From: Chryseobacterium populi
GTDB lineage: Bacteria; Bacteroidota; Bacteroidia; Flavobacteriales; Weeksellaceae
Direction of reading: 5' to 3'
Assembly: GCF_000282115.1 (NCBI RefSeq)
Contig: NZ_AKJY01000066.1
Span: forward strand, 1 to 37,555
DNA: 37,555 nt
Numbering within the stretch: position 1 is the first letter of the stretch; each line of letters starts with the position of its first letter. Shown piece after piece: positions 1 to 8,633 of this stretch. The notes below the pieces were generated by a model. That model was not told where the DNA came from. It saw only the letters and a program-made list of their open reading frames with translations, and did no database searches. The translations under genes were made by a program, and so were the position numbers.

Positions 1-100
1 GGGCTCAAAATTTTCCAGAATAACTTTTTAACTTACACAGTTAGTGAGACACTACCCAATTATTTAAAATTCAATTAAACCTATTCACCGGATATTCCTT

Positions 101-108
101 TAATTTCG
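101..108 (+). promoter_or_regulatory. Bacteroidota -7 promoter element
   Basis: TAATTTCG lies 13 bases before the ATG of the metallophosphoesterase. It matches the flavobacterial -7 consensus TAnnTTTG with the common C variant. No clear -33 TTG is visible at the usual spacing. The predicted leader is very short. Confidence 0.5.
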
Positions 109-121
109 TATTATTTTTAAG

Positions 122-1915
122 ATGAATAAAAGAATATTCTCATTTTTACTGTTTGTTTTCTCATTATTTCCGGCTCAGCAGAAACCTGTACAGATCGCCT
201 TTCTTTCCGATGTCCATTTTCAGGATCTGTATGGAAGCTTTTCAGATCATGATTTTAAAGGAATTGTAAATCCTGGAACGGGAAGGTCTACTATCCTGAG
301 AACAATGGATTCCCAGTTGCATTCTACCAGGATTTTTAATGAAAACTATTTCGCCTTTCTGAAAGCATTGGATGATATTGCGGCTAAAGGAATTAAAATT
401 GTGGCTATGCCGGGTGACTTTTCTGATGACGGACAGGCTTATAATCTACGTGGACTTCACAGAATTTTGGATCAGTATCATCAAAAATATGGGATCGATT
501 TTTATATCACAACCGGAAACCATGATCCTGTAGGGCCGTTTCGACAGGATGCCGGAAAAGATGATTTTCTCGGGCTGGATGGAAAGCCATTAGGAATTTA
601 CAGCAAAGAAAATATGGGGAAAATCACGAATAAGATCATTACAAGAGATATTGCAGAATCAGGCTATTTAGAAGTTTTAGGAGAGTTGAAAGATTTCGGG
701 TTTTATCCTAAAAAAGAAAACCTGTACTGGAGCACTCCTTTTGATCCGGATTTTTATAAAAATTATTCATATGAAAAAGCTTTACGGAATGCTGATTATT
801 CCAAAAGAATGTATGAAGTTTCAAAAGGTTTTTCCGTCCCGGATCTGAGTTATGTTGTAGAGCCGGTGAAAGGAGTCTGGATGATCGCCATCGACGGAAA
901 TACCTATATTCCTAAAAACCTGAATGGAAATTCAAATGATCCTGCCAATTACCGTGGAGCGAGCATTGGATATAACAATGTACTGACAAACAAAAAGCAT
1001 TTAATTCAATGGGTAAAAAAGATTACAGATGAAGCAAAAGCAAACGGAAAGACGGTTGTTGCATTTACCCATTACCCTATGGTTGATTTTAATGACGGAG
1101 CAACCAATGACATCAGAAATCTTTTAGGTGAAAAAAAATGGCAGTTGGAAAGAGTTCCCGAAGAAAATGTTGCGAAAGCTTTTATGGAAGCCGGGCTGAA
1201 GATTCATTTTGCCGGGCATATGCATATCAATGATACCGGAATCAGGAAAGAAGGAAATCAAATGTTGATCAATGTTCAGGTTCCGTCATTGGCTGCCTAC
1301 CAGCCGGCTTATAAAATCCTTACGATAGAATCTCCGGATACAATGGAAGTGCATACAGAAACAATAAATGATGTGCCGCGTTTTGATGAATTATTTCCGT
1401 TATATGAAAAGGAATATCAGGCACTCAGCAAAGACAAAAGCAAAACACTTTGGAATAAAGATATTCTGAACACGGCATCTTATCATGATTTTATGCTGTT
1501 CCATTTGAAAGAATTGGTGCGTTTACGAATGATTCCGGATGACTGGCCGAAAGATTTTTTTGAAAAGGCTAAATTGCTGAATGGAAAAGATATTCTTTTG
1601 ATGTCACAAAATTCAAATGCTGAATTAAAGCCGAAAGGAACTGATCCTGAATCATTCCGGAAATGGAATTTTGAGGATCTTTTATTTGATTTATATAAAT
1701 TTCAGTCGGCGGATGAGCTGGCCAAAAAAGATATCCTGAAAGAAAGACTGGAGCAGTATCAGGTTTTAGAAAAACTTTTTGAATCCAATACCTCTCAGGA
1801 TCCTTTTATTAAACAGTTAAAATCTGTTTTCAAAATACTTTCTTTATTGTCAAACGGAGATCCGGCGGATCACTTTAGGATAGATTTGAAAAATAAAACG
1901 CTGAAAAGACTTTAA
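122..1915 (+). CDS. Exported calcineurin-type metallophosphoesterase
   Basis: A 597-residue protein with a hydrophobic signal peptide (residues 1-18, ending near PAQQ), so it is probably exported to the periplasm or cell surface. The calcineurin-like metal-binding motifs appear in order: DVH at 30-32, GD in PGDFSDDG near 98, GNHD near 132-135, an FTHYP histidine near 317, and GHMH near 366. These residues bind two metal ions and hydrolyse phosphomono- or phosphodiesters; the substrate cannot be read from the sequence. The C-terminal 200 or so residues after the catalytic domain are rich in Lys, Leu and Asp and match no domain I recognise. The gene has its own -7 element and stands alone, convergent with the phospholipase gene downstream. 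A shared role in phosphate or phospholipid scavenging is inference only. Confidence 0.88.
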   Translation: MNKRIFSFLLFVFSLFPAQQKPVQIAFLSDVHFQDLYGSFSDHDFKGIVNPGTGRSTILRTMDSQLHSTRIFNENYFAFLKALDDIAAKGIKIVAMPGDFSDDGQAYNLRGLHRILDQYHQKYGIDFYITTGNHDPVGPFRQDAGKDDFLGLDGKPLGIYSKENMGKITNKIITRDIAESGYLEVLGELKDFGFYPKKENLYWSTPFDPDFYKNYSYEKALRNADYSKRMYEVSKGFSVPDLSYVVEPVKGVWMIAIDGNTYIPKNLNGNSNDPANYRGASIGYNNVLTNKKHLIQWVKKITDEAKANGKTVVAFTHYPMVDFNDGATNDIRNLLGEKKWQLERVPEENVAKAFMEAGLKIHFAGHMHINDTGIRKEGNQMLINVQVPSLAAYQPAYKILTIESPDTMEVHTETINDVPRFDELFPLYEKEYQALSKDKSKTLWNKDILNTASYHDFMLFHLKELVRLRMIPDDWPKDFFEKAKLLNGKDILLMSQNSNAELKPKGTDPESFRKWNFEDLLFDLYKFQSADELAKKDILKERLEQYQVLEKLFESNTSQDPFIKQLKSVFKILSLLSNGDPADHFRIDLKNKTLKRL

Positions 1916-2108
1916 TTCAACAATAATTACCCAATTTATTTCTCAAAGATTAGCTTTCACACGTTATTATAGCACAATCATCTGCCAGATCCGCTTAATC
2001 TGCTCGCCCAGAAATGATCAGGCTTTTGGGCTGGCTGTATCTAAACAAAAAAGACTGCCCGATAATCAGACTGCCTTTCCCCTTTAATATAAAGTTTACA
2101 ATGTAATT

Positions 2109-3179
2109 TTATTTTCCGCCGTTGACAGGATTTTTTCTCTCATAGCTATTATCATCAAAACTAATTTTATAGTTGGACTTGAAAAGCCGGCTTGGAAGGT
2201 AATAATCTGTAGTGATCACCTGGGCGCCACTTTCTTTTGCTTTTTCAAATCTTGAATAATCTTCATTCCTTGCTTCCATCGTATCGGCATCTGCCCTTGT
2301 GCGGATGATGTATCCCTGCATTACCAGCTCACTTATTTTCGGGCCTGGATCATTCATAAATAAAACTGCAGACTCAGGAGTTCCGGGTGCGGAATTGGTG
2401 AAAATCATTCTTCCCTTTAATGATGGATGTCCTTTTATATACAGATCCCTGTTGTCTCCGTTATTATCCAGTACAAAAAGGAATTTTCCTTTAGCGTCTT
2501 TTACTTTGGGCCAGTTTTTATTTAGGACTGCTTCATTTAAGGTTTTATAAGATCCCCGGATATCATCCGGGGTAATGATTTTGTTTTTCCCAAGATATTT
2601 CTTCAGCTCATTATCAAGGTCGTCAAACAGTTTTGAAGTATAATGTTCCGGCTCTGTTCCGAATCTGTTTTTTTCACCGTCTTTCGGTTCAAGGGTAACA
2701 AATATGGGATCGTGGTCGGGATGGGCATCAGACCATTTTTTTAAATCTTTCAGACAATCTTCCAAGGTGTAATACCATGTCTGGTAATCGATGTCGGTAA
2801 TATGGATCATTTTATAGCCTGGCTTTTTCATTTTTCCTTCAGGATCAAAAGGCTGTGTTGTTTGTACCAGGTCCAGAATTTTCGGATGGGCATATTTCCC
2901 GCCTTTGCTGTCTGCATAGACATCAATTTCAAGATTTCGCAATCCTAAATCCAGCTGTTTAGGGATTGCAATATGTTCATATTGGATTCTGGGTAAAAAA
3001 TTTAACGAATCTTTTTTGGATAAATAGCTGTATACCTCAGGCAGGATTGCTTTTTTATAACTATTGTGAGAACCTATAACCTGGATTTCATTAATCTTTA
3101 AATCATTTAATTTTTGGATCTGTGACCAGAATAAGCTGGATGAGCATAAGTATAAACCAATCAAAAGGGTCTTTTTCAT
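2109..3179 (-). CDS. Exported PI-PLC-like phospholipase C (Ca2+-dependent family)
   Basis: A 356-residue protein with an N-terminal signal peptide (hydrophobic 4-18, then SQ). The N-terminal catalytic segment reads GSHNSYKK with His38. It is followed by GLRNLEIDVYAD with Glu84 and Asp86, and a second histidine in KYAHPK (His98). This is the pattern of PI-specific phospholipase C TIM barrels of the Ca2+-dependent, Streptomyces PLC1-like type, where two His act as general acid and base and Glu/Asp bind calcium. FVTLEPKDGE near 165 is also typical. It probably cleaves phosphoinositide-like or glycerophospholipid substrates outside the cytoplasm; the real substrate is unknown. It is divergent from the SusC gene, and a TAATTTCG element lies 21 bases upstream of the start. 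Confidence 0.85.
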   Translation of the reverse strand: MKKTLLIGLYLCSSSLFWSQIQKLNDLKINEIQVIGSHNSYKKAILPEVYSYLSKKDSLNFLPRIQYEHIAIPKQLDLGLRNLEIDVYADSKGGKYAHPKILDLVQTTQPFDPEGKMKKPGYKMIHITDIDYQTWYYTLEDCLKDLKKWSDAHPDHDPIFVTLEPKDGEKNRFGTEPEHYTSKLFDDLDNELKKYLGKNKIITPDDIRGSYKTLNEAVLNKNWPKVKDAKGKFLFVLDNNGDNRDLYIKGHPSLKGRMIFTNSAPGTPESAVLFMNDPGPKISELVMQGYIIRTRADADTMEARNEDYSRFEKAKESGAQVITTDYYLPSRLFKSNYKISFDDNSYERKNPVNGGK

Positions 3180-3200
3180 TTCGTCAATTTTTTGTAGTAG

Positions 3201-3208
3201 CGAAATTA
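3201..3208 (-). promoter_or_regulatory. Bacteroidota -7 element for the phospholipase gene
   Basis: Read on the minus strand this is TAATTTCG, identical to the element before the metallophosphoesterase at 101-108. It sits 21 bases upstream of the ATG. The shared element may simply reflect the general sigma factor. Confidence 0.5.
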
Positions 3209-3393
3209 ATAAGTCTTTATCGTTAGCAATTTATACAGGATATTAAGAGTATTTTAATATTTTGTAAATAGGAAAAATTGCTGAAAATTAATTAGCAGAT
3301 AATTAACCAGATAGTATTTTCCCATTTCGAGACATTTATATATTGTTGATTTTAAGATAATATTATGTTAAAATGATTTTGTGATAGATCCGC

Positions 3394-3477
3394 TTACTTT
3401 GTATGCCGAAAAATAAAAACTAACGACGGGCAGAAATGAAAACCACTGTTGCGGGAACAACAGCGGCTTTTTACTAA
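3394..3477 (+). promoter_or_regulatory. susC leader: weak promoter, 13-codon ORF and terminator-like hairpin
   Basis: TTACTTTG at 3394-3401 is a weak match to the -7 consensus. About 40 bases later a hairpin is formed by 3443-3451 and 3458-3466 (nine positions, one A/C mismatch, six-base loop), followed by CTTTTT at 3467-3472. That is the form of an intrinsic terminator, yet it lies between the promoter candidate and the SusC start. A short ORF at 3436-3477 (MKTTVAGTTAAFY, then TAA) spans the whole hairpin. TGCC at 3404-3407 can also pair with GGCA at 3429-3432. The layout resembles a transcription attenuator with a leader peptide; the function is inferred. The rest of the 3180-3515 gap is AT-rich with only the divergent phospholipase promoter. 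Confidence 0.45.
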
Positions 3478-3515
3478 GCAATGTAACGTTGATTATAATT
3501 ACTTTACTTAATGAT

Positions 3516-6500
3516 ATGTACCACAAAATTAATTTATTTAAGTTTAAAAAGCTAATTCCAATAGCATTGATCTTTCTTGTGGCCAATCAGGCCCATGCAG
3601 AAGGACTTACAAAAAACTATCCGGTATTTTCTCAGGTTAATGAGACGATTTCAGGAACAGTAGCAGATCAGGAAGGCTCGGCCATTGAAGGCGCAAAAAT
3701 CACAGTTGTAGAAACCGGAGCCTCGACTACTACCGATGCCTCCGGAAATTTTACAATATCGGCCAATATCGGTCAGACATTATCCATTTCTTATGACGGA
3801 TATGTAATACAGACAGTAAAAATTTCAAGCACTTCCGTTTCTGTAAAATTACAGTCTAAAAAAGGAGCTACTTCTATTGAAGAAGTAACTTTAGTTGGTT
3901 ATGGTTCACAAAAAAAATCTGATTTAACGGGAGCGGTAAGCCAATTAAAGGCTGAGAATTTCAAAGAAGGGATGAATATTTCCGTTGATAATTTAATGCA
4001 GGGTAAAATCGCGGGTGTCCGTATCGTTCAGTCAAGTGGAGAGCCCGGTGCTGGAGTGAATGTTTCGATCAGAGGGATCGGATCAATCCGTAGCGGAAGT
4101 ACTCCTTTATTCGTTGTAGACGGCGTTCCGTTGAATAATGATCCGGTGAGTGCACAAAGCCCGAATATTGGTTTAGGAAATGTACAGGCAAAAAATCCGC
4201 TAAACTTTTTGAATACATCAGATATTGAATCAATCACTGTTTTAAAAGATGCTTCCGCGGCTGCCATTTATGGAGCAAGAGGATCAAACGGGGTTGTTTT
4301 GGTGACGACAAAAAGAGGGAAGAAAGGAGAGCCGATGTTTACATATGACACATATTTAGGCTTTTCTTCTGTGATTAAGAAGTTAGATTTAATGACAGCT
4401 GATGAATACAGGGGAGCAGGAATTGATAAATTATACGATCACGGCGGAAACACAGACTGGCAGGATGAGATCTACAGGAATGCAGTTTCATCCAATCATG
4501 CGGTTTCATTTTCAAAAGCTACAGAAACAGGAAATTATTTTGCGTCACTTTCTCACATGGATCAGGATGGTATCGTTCTGAACAGTAGCTTCAAAAGAAC
4601 AACGGCCCGTTTGAACGCAGAAGAATCTTTTTTCGATAATAAAAGATTAAAGGTGAAAGTAAATCTTACGGCGAGTGATATCAAAGAAACAGGAATTCCG
4701 AACGGAGGAAATGCAGGATCTGACGGTCAGGTGATTATTCATGCTTTGATGGCGAACCCTACACGTTCTGTATATGATGAAAACGGAAATTTCACCAACT
4801 TCAACATGAATGCCCACTACAATCCTTTGTATTTATTGAGTGTTTATAATGATAAAACCAATACATTCAGAGTGTTGGGAAATACGGAAGCTACATTGAG
4901 AATCTTGCCGGGGCTAAATTATAAATTCAATTTGGGCATTGATAAGACCATGTCTGAAAGAAATACAACAATGTATCCGAATATTACCGACAGAACCCCT
5001 AAAGGAGCCTATATTCAGGCGAATCTGGATTCTTATAATGTGCTTTTGGAACATTATTTAACATATGATTTCAACTTAAATAAACACAGTTTCAATTTGC
5101 TGGGAGGTTTCTCTTATCAGAAATTCAAAAATTCTGCGACCTTTTTTGGAGTAAGAAATTTTGCTGTTCAAGGCGCCGGAATTTCACCGGAAATCAATCC
5201 GGGGTATTCCGGAGAGGCTTTCATTCCGGGAGCGGGCACTGTTCAGGAAAATGAATTACAGTCGTATTTCGGGAGGGTAAATTATAATTTTGATAAAAAA
5301 TATTTTTTAACAGCTTCATTAAGAGCAGACGGGTCTACACGTTTTGGAGATAATAACAAATACGGATATTTCCCTTCAGTTGCTGTAGGCTGGACAATTT
5401 CAAATGAAAATTTCCTGAAGGATTCTCAGGTTATTAATGAATTAAAATTAAGAGGAAGCTGGGGACAGACAGGAAATCAGGAAGTTCCGAATAAAATTAC
5501 TAAGGCAAGCTATTCATTGGCACAGTCTGCAGGATATTATTTATATGACAATTTAAATCTTATCAACGGAGTTTTGATCAATAGAACGGCTTTTCCTGAT
5601 CTGAAATGGGAAACAGTAGAGCAAATTAATATGGGTGCGGATTTCAGCTTATGGAAAAATAAAGTGTACGGATCATTGGAGTATTATAACAAAACGACAA
5701 AAGATGCGATCCTGAATATTCCATCGCCGGTATTGAGCCCTACAACGATGATTTGGAGAAATTCTGACGGGCAAATTGTTAATAAAGGTTTTGAATTCTC
5801 TTTAGGTTCGGAAATAATCAGAAATGAAAATTTTACCTGGAATCTTGATGTGAACGGAGCTACAGTAAATAATGTGGTAAAAAACCTTTCGGTTTCGGAA
5901 ATTTATTCAGGGGAAGTTTCAGGGCCCGGGCTTTCAGGAGTTACTGCAAATATCTACAAAAACGGTTATGAAGCGGGATCTTTCTATATGTACCATTATT
6001 TGGGAGTTGATGCCAACGGAAAATATATATATGAAGATGTTGACGGCGACGGAGCAATTGGTCAGAAAGACAAAAAGATCTTTGAAGGTGCCATTCCGAA
6101 CTTCACTTTCGGGATCAATTCTTATATGAAATACAAGAAGTTTGATTTTGCATTTTCTTTCATCGGACAAACCGGAGGTTACCTGGTAAATAATACAGCA
6201 TTGGATTTAAATATCAATAATCTGGCTTCAGACAGAAATGTTTTGAAAAATTTCTATGATTCAGGAGCCAGTTTTACCAACCAGCCGCAATTATCTTCCT
6301 TATATCTTGAAAAATCAGACTTTATCCGTCTGAACAACGTAAGGTTAGGATATACTTTCGATATAAATCAACTTAAGTTTTTGAAAAGCATAAATCTTTA
6401 TGTAAGTGCACAGAATTTATTGACAATTACCAGCTATACAGGCTATGATCCACTTGTTGACACAAGCAAACAAGTCGGAGGAAACCAGTCTCTGGGAATT

Positions 6501-6560
6501 GATTACACGACGTATCCGTCTGCAAAAACGTTCATTTTGGGAGCAACTGTTAAATTTTAA
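3516..6560 (+). CDS. SusC/RagA family TonB-linked outer membrane protein
   Basis: A large outer-membrane barrel that imports nutrients with a SusD partner, powered by TonB. I place the start at ATG 3516 (1014 residues), not the upstream in-frame TTG at 3489. This gives a normal signal peptide, positively charged MYHKINLFKFKK then a hydrophobic stretch ending in AHA. Next comes a carboxypeptidase-regulatory-like beta domain (ISGTVADQEGSAIEGAKI, roughly 45-120), a TonB-box-like stretch (IEEVTLVGYG) and the plug domain (GKIAGVRIV, RGIGSIRSG, FVVDGVPL, KDASAAAIYGARGSNGVV). The rest is a beta barrel ending in Phe (ILGATVKF). The SusD gene starts 18 bases after the stop. No glycoside hydrolase, protease or sulfatase gene is adjacent, so the ligand is unknown; the nearest enzymes are the phospholipase C and phosphoesterase. 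Confidence 0.93.
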   Translation: MYHKINLFKFKKLIPIALIFLVANQAHAEGLTKNYPVFSQVNETISGTVADQEGSAIEGAKITVVETGASTTTDASGNFTISANIGQTLSISYDGYVIQTVKISSTSVSVKLQSKKGATSIEEVTLVGYGSQKKSDLTGAVSQLKAENFKEGMNISVDNLMQGKIAGVRIVQSSGEPGAGVNVSIRGIGSIRSGSTPLFVVDGVPLNNDPVSAQSPNIGLGNVQAKNPLNFLNTSDIESITVLKDASAAAIYGARGSNGVVLVTTKRGKKGEPMFTYDTYLGFSSVIKKLDLMTADEYRGAGIDKLYDHGGNTDWQDEIYRNAVSSNHAVSFSKATETGNYFASLSHMDQDGIVLNSSFKRTTARLNAEESFFDNKRLKVKVNLTASDIKETGIPNGGNAGSDGQVIIHALMANPTRSVYDENGNFTNFNMNAHYNPLYLLSVYNDKTNTFRVLGNTEATLRILPGLNYKFNLGIDKTMSERNTTMYPNITDRTPKGAYIQANLDSYNVLLEHYLTYDFNLNKHSFNLLGGFSYQKFKNSATFFGVRNFAVQGAGISPEINPGYSGEAFIPGAGTVQENELQSYFGRVNYNFDKKYFLTASLRADGSTRFGDNNKYGYFPSVAVGWTISNENFLKDSQVINELKLRGSWGQTGNQEVPNKITKASYSLAQSAGYYLYDNLNLINGVLINRTAFPDLKWETVEQINMGADFSLWKNKVYGSLEYYNKTTKDAILNIPSPVLSPTTMIWRNSDGQIVNKGFEFSLGSEIIRNENFTWNLDVNGATVNNVVKNLSVSEIYSGEVSGPGLSGVTANIYKNGYEAGSFYMYHYLGVDANGKYIYEDVDGDGAIGQKDKKIFEGAIPNFTFGINSYMKYKKFDFAFSFIGQTGGYLVNNTALDLNINNLASDRNVLKNFYDSGASFTNQPQLSSLYLEKSDFIRLNNVRLGYTFDINQLKFLKSINLYVSAQNLLTITSYTGYDPLVDTSKQVGGNQSLGIDYTTYPSAKTFILGATVKF

Positions 6561-6578
6561 TTGAAGTTAAAAGAAATC

Positions 6579-8339
6579 ATGAAATCTAATTTTTTAAATA
6601 TTAATAAAATCGTTTTATCCTTTGCTGTAATATCTTTAATTGGATGTACAGATCTGGATGAAAAAGTGATCGATGAAGTTATGGGAACTGAAAATGCAGA
6701 TCCTGAAGCATCTCTTGCTGCAGCTTACGGGCAGCTTGGCGACGGAACTTTTGTAGACCACGGAAGTGTTTTTGCCCTACAGGAATATTCTACCGATGAA
6801 GCTTTGCTGCCGACAAGAGGAAGCGACTGGGGAGACGGTGGAAAATGGAGAGCCATGCACGAATTCACCTGGGATGCCAATAATGATGTTATAAAAACAA
6901 CTTTCAATCAATTGACTTTAGGGATTACAAAATCTTTAACGGCAATCGGAAGTATCAGTAAAAGTAATATCAACAACAAAGCTTTATTTTTAGCAGAAGC
7001 CAAAGGATTGTTGGATTATTATACCTACACAACAATCGATTTGTACGGGCAAGCACCTTACAGAGACCCCAATAATTTAAATGCACCGATTGAGATCAGG
7101 AAAGCTGAAACTACAATTGATGCTTTAATCACGGATGTTGAAGGGCTTATTCCAAACTTAGCCGATATTAAAACCCAGAATACGCATGCCGGAAGATTCA
7201 CGAAACAGGCTGCTTATGCTCTATTGGCAGATATGTATCTGAACAGGGCCGTTCTGAAAAATAAAACAGCAAGTACTTTCAACTTTACAGAGCAGGCAGT
7301 GAATGGAGGAGGAACTGATATGGATAAAGTAATTCAGTATTCTAATTTATTGATTAATAATCCTCTTTTCAGCTTAGAATCAAATTATTTCCACAATTTT
7401 GATATTAATAATGACACAAGCAAGGAAATGATCTTCACGGTTGTTCAGAAGAAAAACTCGAACAGAAATGCTGATAATGACATGGCTTATATGTCAATGG
7501 AAAGAATCCAGAAACCTTCTCCTGATAACAGAGGTACCAATGCATCCTGTATCACCCCGGAATTCTATTATTCATGGAACGGGAATTTTGATGACCCACG
7601 CTTCCACAGATATTATCAGTATGATGACGGAACATGGTTTAAGAACGACGGAACAGACGTCAGTGTCCCTTCAACGAGTAAAGTGGAAGGAACAGGAAAA
7701 CCCTGGTTCCATTTTAACAGAGGATTACAGGCTGGTCAGCAATACGGTCCTAAAATTCTTGCGAACGGAAATTTTGATCTTACTTCAGATGGAAGAATTA
7801 AAGTCTATAAATTATTCACAGAAAAAACACCGACACTTGCGGCAGATTTCACCCCTGAACTGAATTTTGATAACCCCTCAGAATCTGTATTTACACAGGC
7901 TCAGATTAACAGAGGGGTAAGAAACTTCAAGTTTGAATTTGATCCTGGTTATGGAAATAACGGAACAAGCGGAATGGATGTTCCTTTGTATAGATTGGGA
8001 ACAATCTACATGATGAGAGCGGAAGCCTATTTCAGAAGCGGAAATGTAGCGGCAGCTTTGGCTGATGTTAATAAATTAAGAACAAGCAGAACCCGTGAAG
8101 CGTTATTTAACAATGCACCGGGTATTGCAATCGCTTCTCTGGATGCTAATACCCTGTATAAAGAGTCCGGGTACGAATTGTATTGGGAAATGTACAGAAG
8201 AAAAGCGATGATCAGATTCAATAAATTTGATCTTCCGGGAACAGCAAAACCTGCATCTCAGTCTTACAGAAGGATTTTCCCTATTCCTCAGGCAACACTT
8301 GATGCATCAAAAGAATTCACACAAAATCCGGGATACTGA
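6579..8339 (+). CDS. SusD/RagB family nutrient-binding lipoprotein
   Basis: Partner of the preceding SusC protein, expected to sit on the cell surface as a lid that captures the ligand. I chose ATG 6579 (586 residues) over the TTG at 6561, because it gives a compact lipoprotein signal, MKSNFLNINKIVLSF followed by lipobox LIGC, with Cys as the first mature residue. The body is the TPR-rich SusD fold: an N-terminal SusD-like part (ASLAAAYGQLGDGTF), a middle helix (AKGLLDYYTYTTIDLYGQAPY) and a C-terminal RagB/SusD part with MRAEAYFRSGNVAAALADVN and the closing RRIFPIPQ...NPGY signature. A strong hairpin terminator follows at 8372-8407, so susC-susD look like a two-gene operon. The substrate is unknown. 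Confidence 0.93.
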   Translation: MKSNFLNINKIVLSFAVISLIGCTDLDEKVIDEVMGTENADPEASLAAAYGQLGDGTFVDHGSVFALQEYSTDEALLPTRGSDWGDGGKWRAMHEFTWDANNDVIKTTFNQLTLGITKSLTAIGSISKSNINNKALFLAEAKGLLDYYTYTTIDLYGQAPYRDPNNLNAPIEIRKAETTIDALITDVEGLIPNLADIKTQNTHAGRFTKQAAYALLADMYLNRAVLKNKTASTFNFTEQAVNGGGTDMDKVIQYSNLLINNPLFSLESNYFHNFDINNDTSKEMIFTVVQKKNSNRNADNDMAYMSMERIQKPSPDNRGTNASCITPEFYYSWNGNFDDPRFHRYYQYDDGTWFKNDGTDVSVPSTSKVEGTGKPWFHFNRGLQAGQQYGPKILANGNFDLTSDGRIKVYKLFTEKTPTLAADFTPELNFDNPSESVFTQAQINRGVRNFKFEFDPGYGNNGTSGMDVPLYRLGTIYMMRAEAYFRSGNVAAALADVNKLRTSRTREALFNNAPGIAIASLDANTLYKESGYELYWEMYRRKAMIRFNKFDLPGTAKPASQSYRRIFPIPQATLDASKEFTQNPGY

Positions 8340-8371
8340 TTTTTCCGTAGATAAAACGATTATTTTTTGCA

Positions 8372-8407
8372 AACAAAAGCGAAGAGATTTTTCTCTTCGC
8401 TTTTGTT
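8372..8407 (+). terminator. Strong hairpin terminator, possibly bidirectional
   Basis: A perfect 16-bp stem (8372-8387 with 8392-8407), TTTT loop, core GCGAAGAGA/TCTCTTCGC. The A-rich 5' flank and T-rich 3' flank let it work in either direction, ending susD on the plus strand. The minus-strand msrA gene is about 230 bp away. Confidence 0.85.
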
Positions 8408-8438
8408 ATTTTAATAAGAGCGCTTATCCATGCAATTC

Positions 8439-8583
8439 GTCATTCCGTGACCACAGGTGTGATGGATAAATCGATGAAAATGAGTCTGGATTCCTGTGGA
8501 ATGACAAACTTTATGAATAAAGATAAGCCCGGGATTATGGATTAACGAATTTTTCATCAATAGAAATGGGCTTTAGCCCGTTT
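8439..8583. repeat. Interspersed inverted repeats between susD and msrA
   Basis: The gap 8408-8633 has no convincing gene. It carries an inverted pair GTCATTCC (8439-8446) and GGAATGAC (8498-8505), with ACAGG/CCTGT also mirrored just inside. A separate hairpin AAATGGGC-TTTA-GCCCGTTT lies at 8564-8583. Both look like short intergenic repeat units of the kind scattered in flavobacterial genomes. That they recur elsewhere in this genome cannot be shown from the window. Confidence 0.5.
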
Positions 8584-8633
8584 ACACAAATTGATACAAT
8601 CGGATCCGGCTTTAACCAAAACTTAAAAAGATT

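Noticed and set aside
1975..2080. AGACTGCC direct repeat and AATCTGC-like motifs after the phosphoesterase
   Set aside because: Only a short direct repeat is seen, with no stem and no gene; too weak to call a terminator or element.
3443..3466. CCACTG...GGGAA in the susC leader resembling the cobalamin riboswitch B12-box area
   Set aside because: The rest of the cobalamin riboswitch (GGTG-containing upstream arm and the AGTCAGGAGACCTGCC-type region) is absent, and the leader is far too short.
3489..3515. TTG start for SusC
   Set aside because: It adds nine residues before a good signal peptide that begins at ATG 3516; TTG is also a rare start.
7441..7863. 140-codon alternative frame inside susD
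   Set aside because: Shadow of the SusD frame; no conserved sequence, no start signal, unlike any protein family.
8411..8557. Minus-strand ORF of about 48 codons starting MKNSLIHNPGLIF
   Set aside because: It reads straight through the inverted-repeat DNA, has no promoter or leader pattern, and its His/Cys-rich product looks like translation of repeat sequence.
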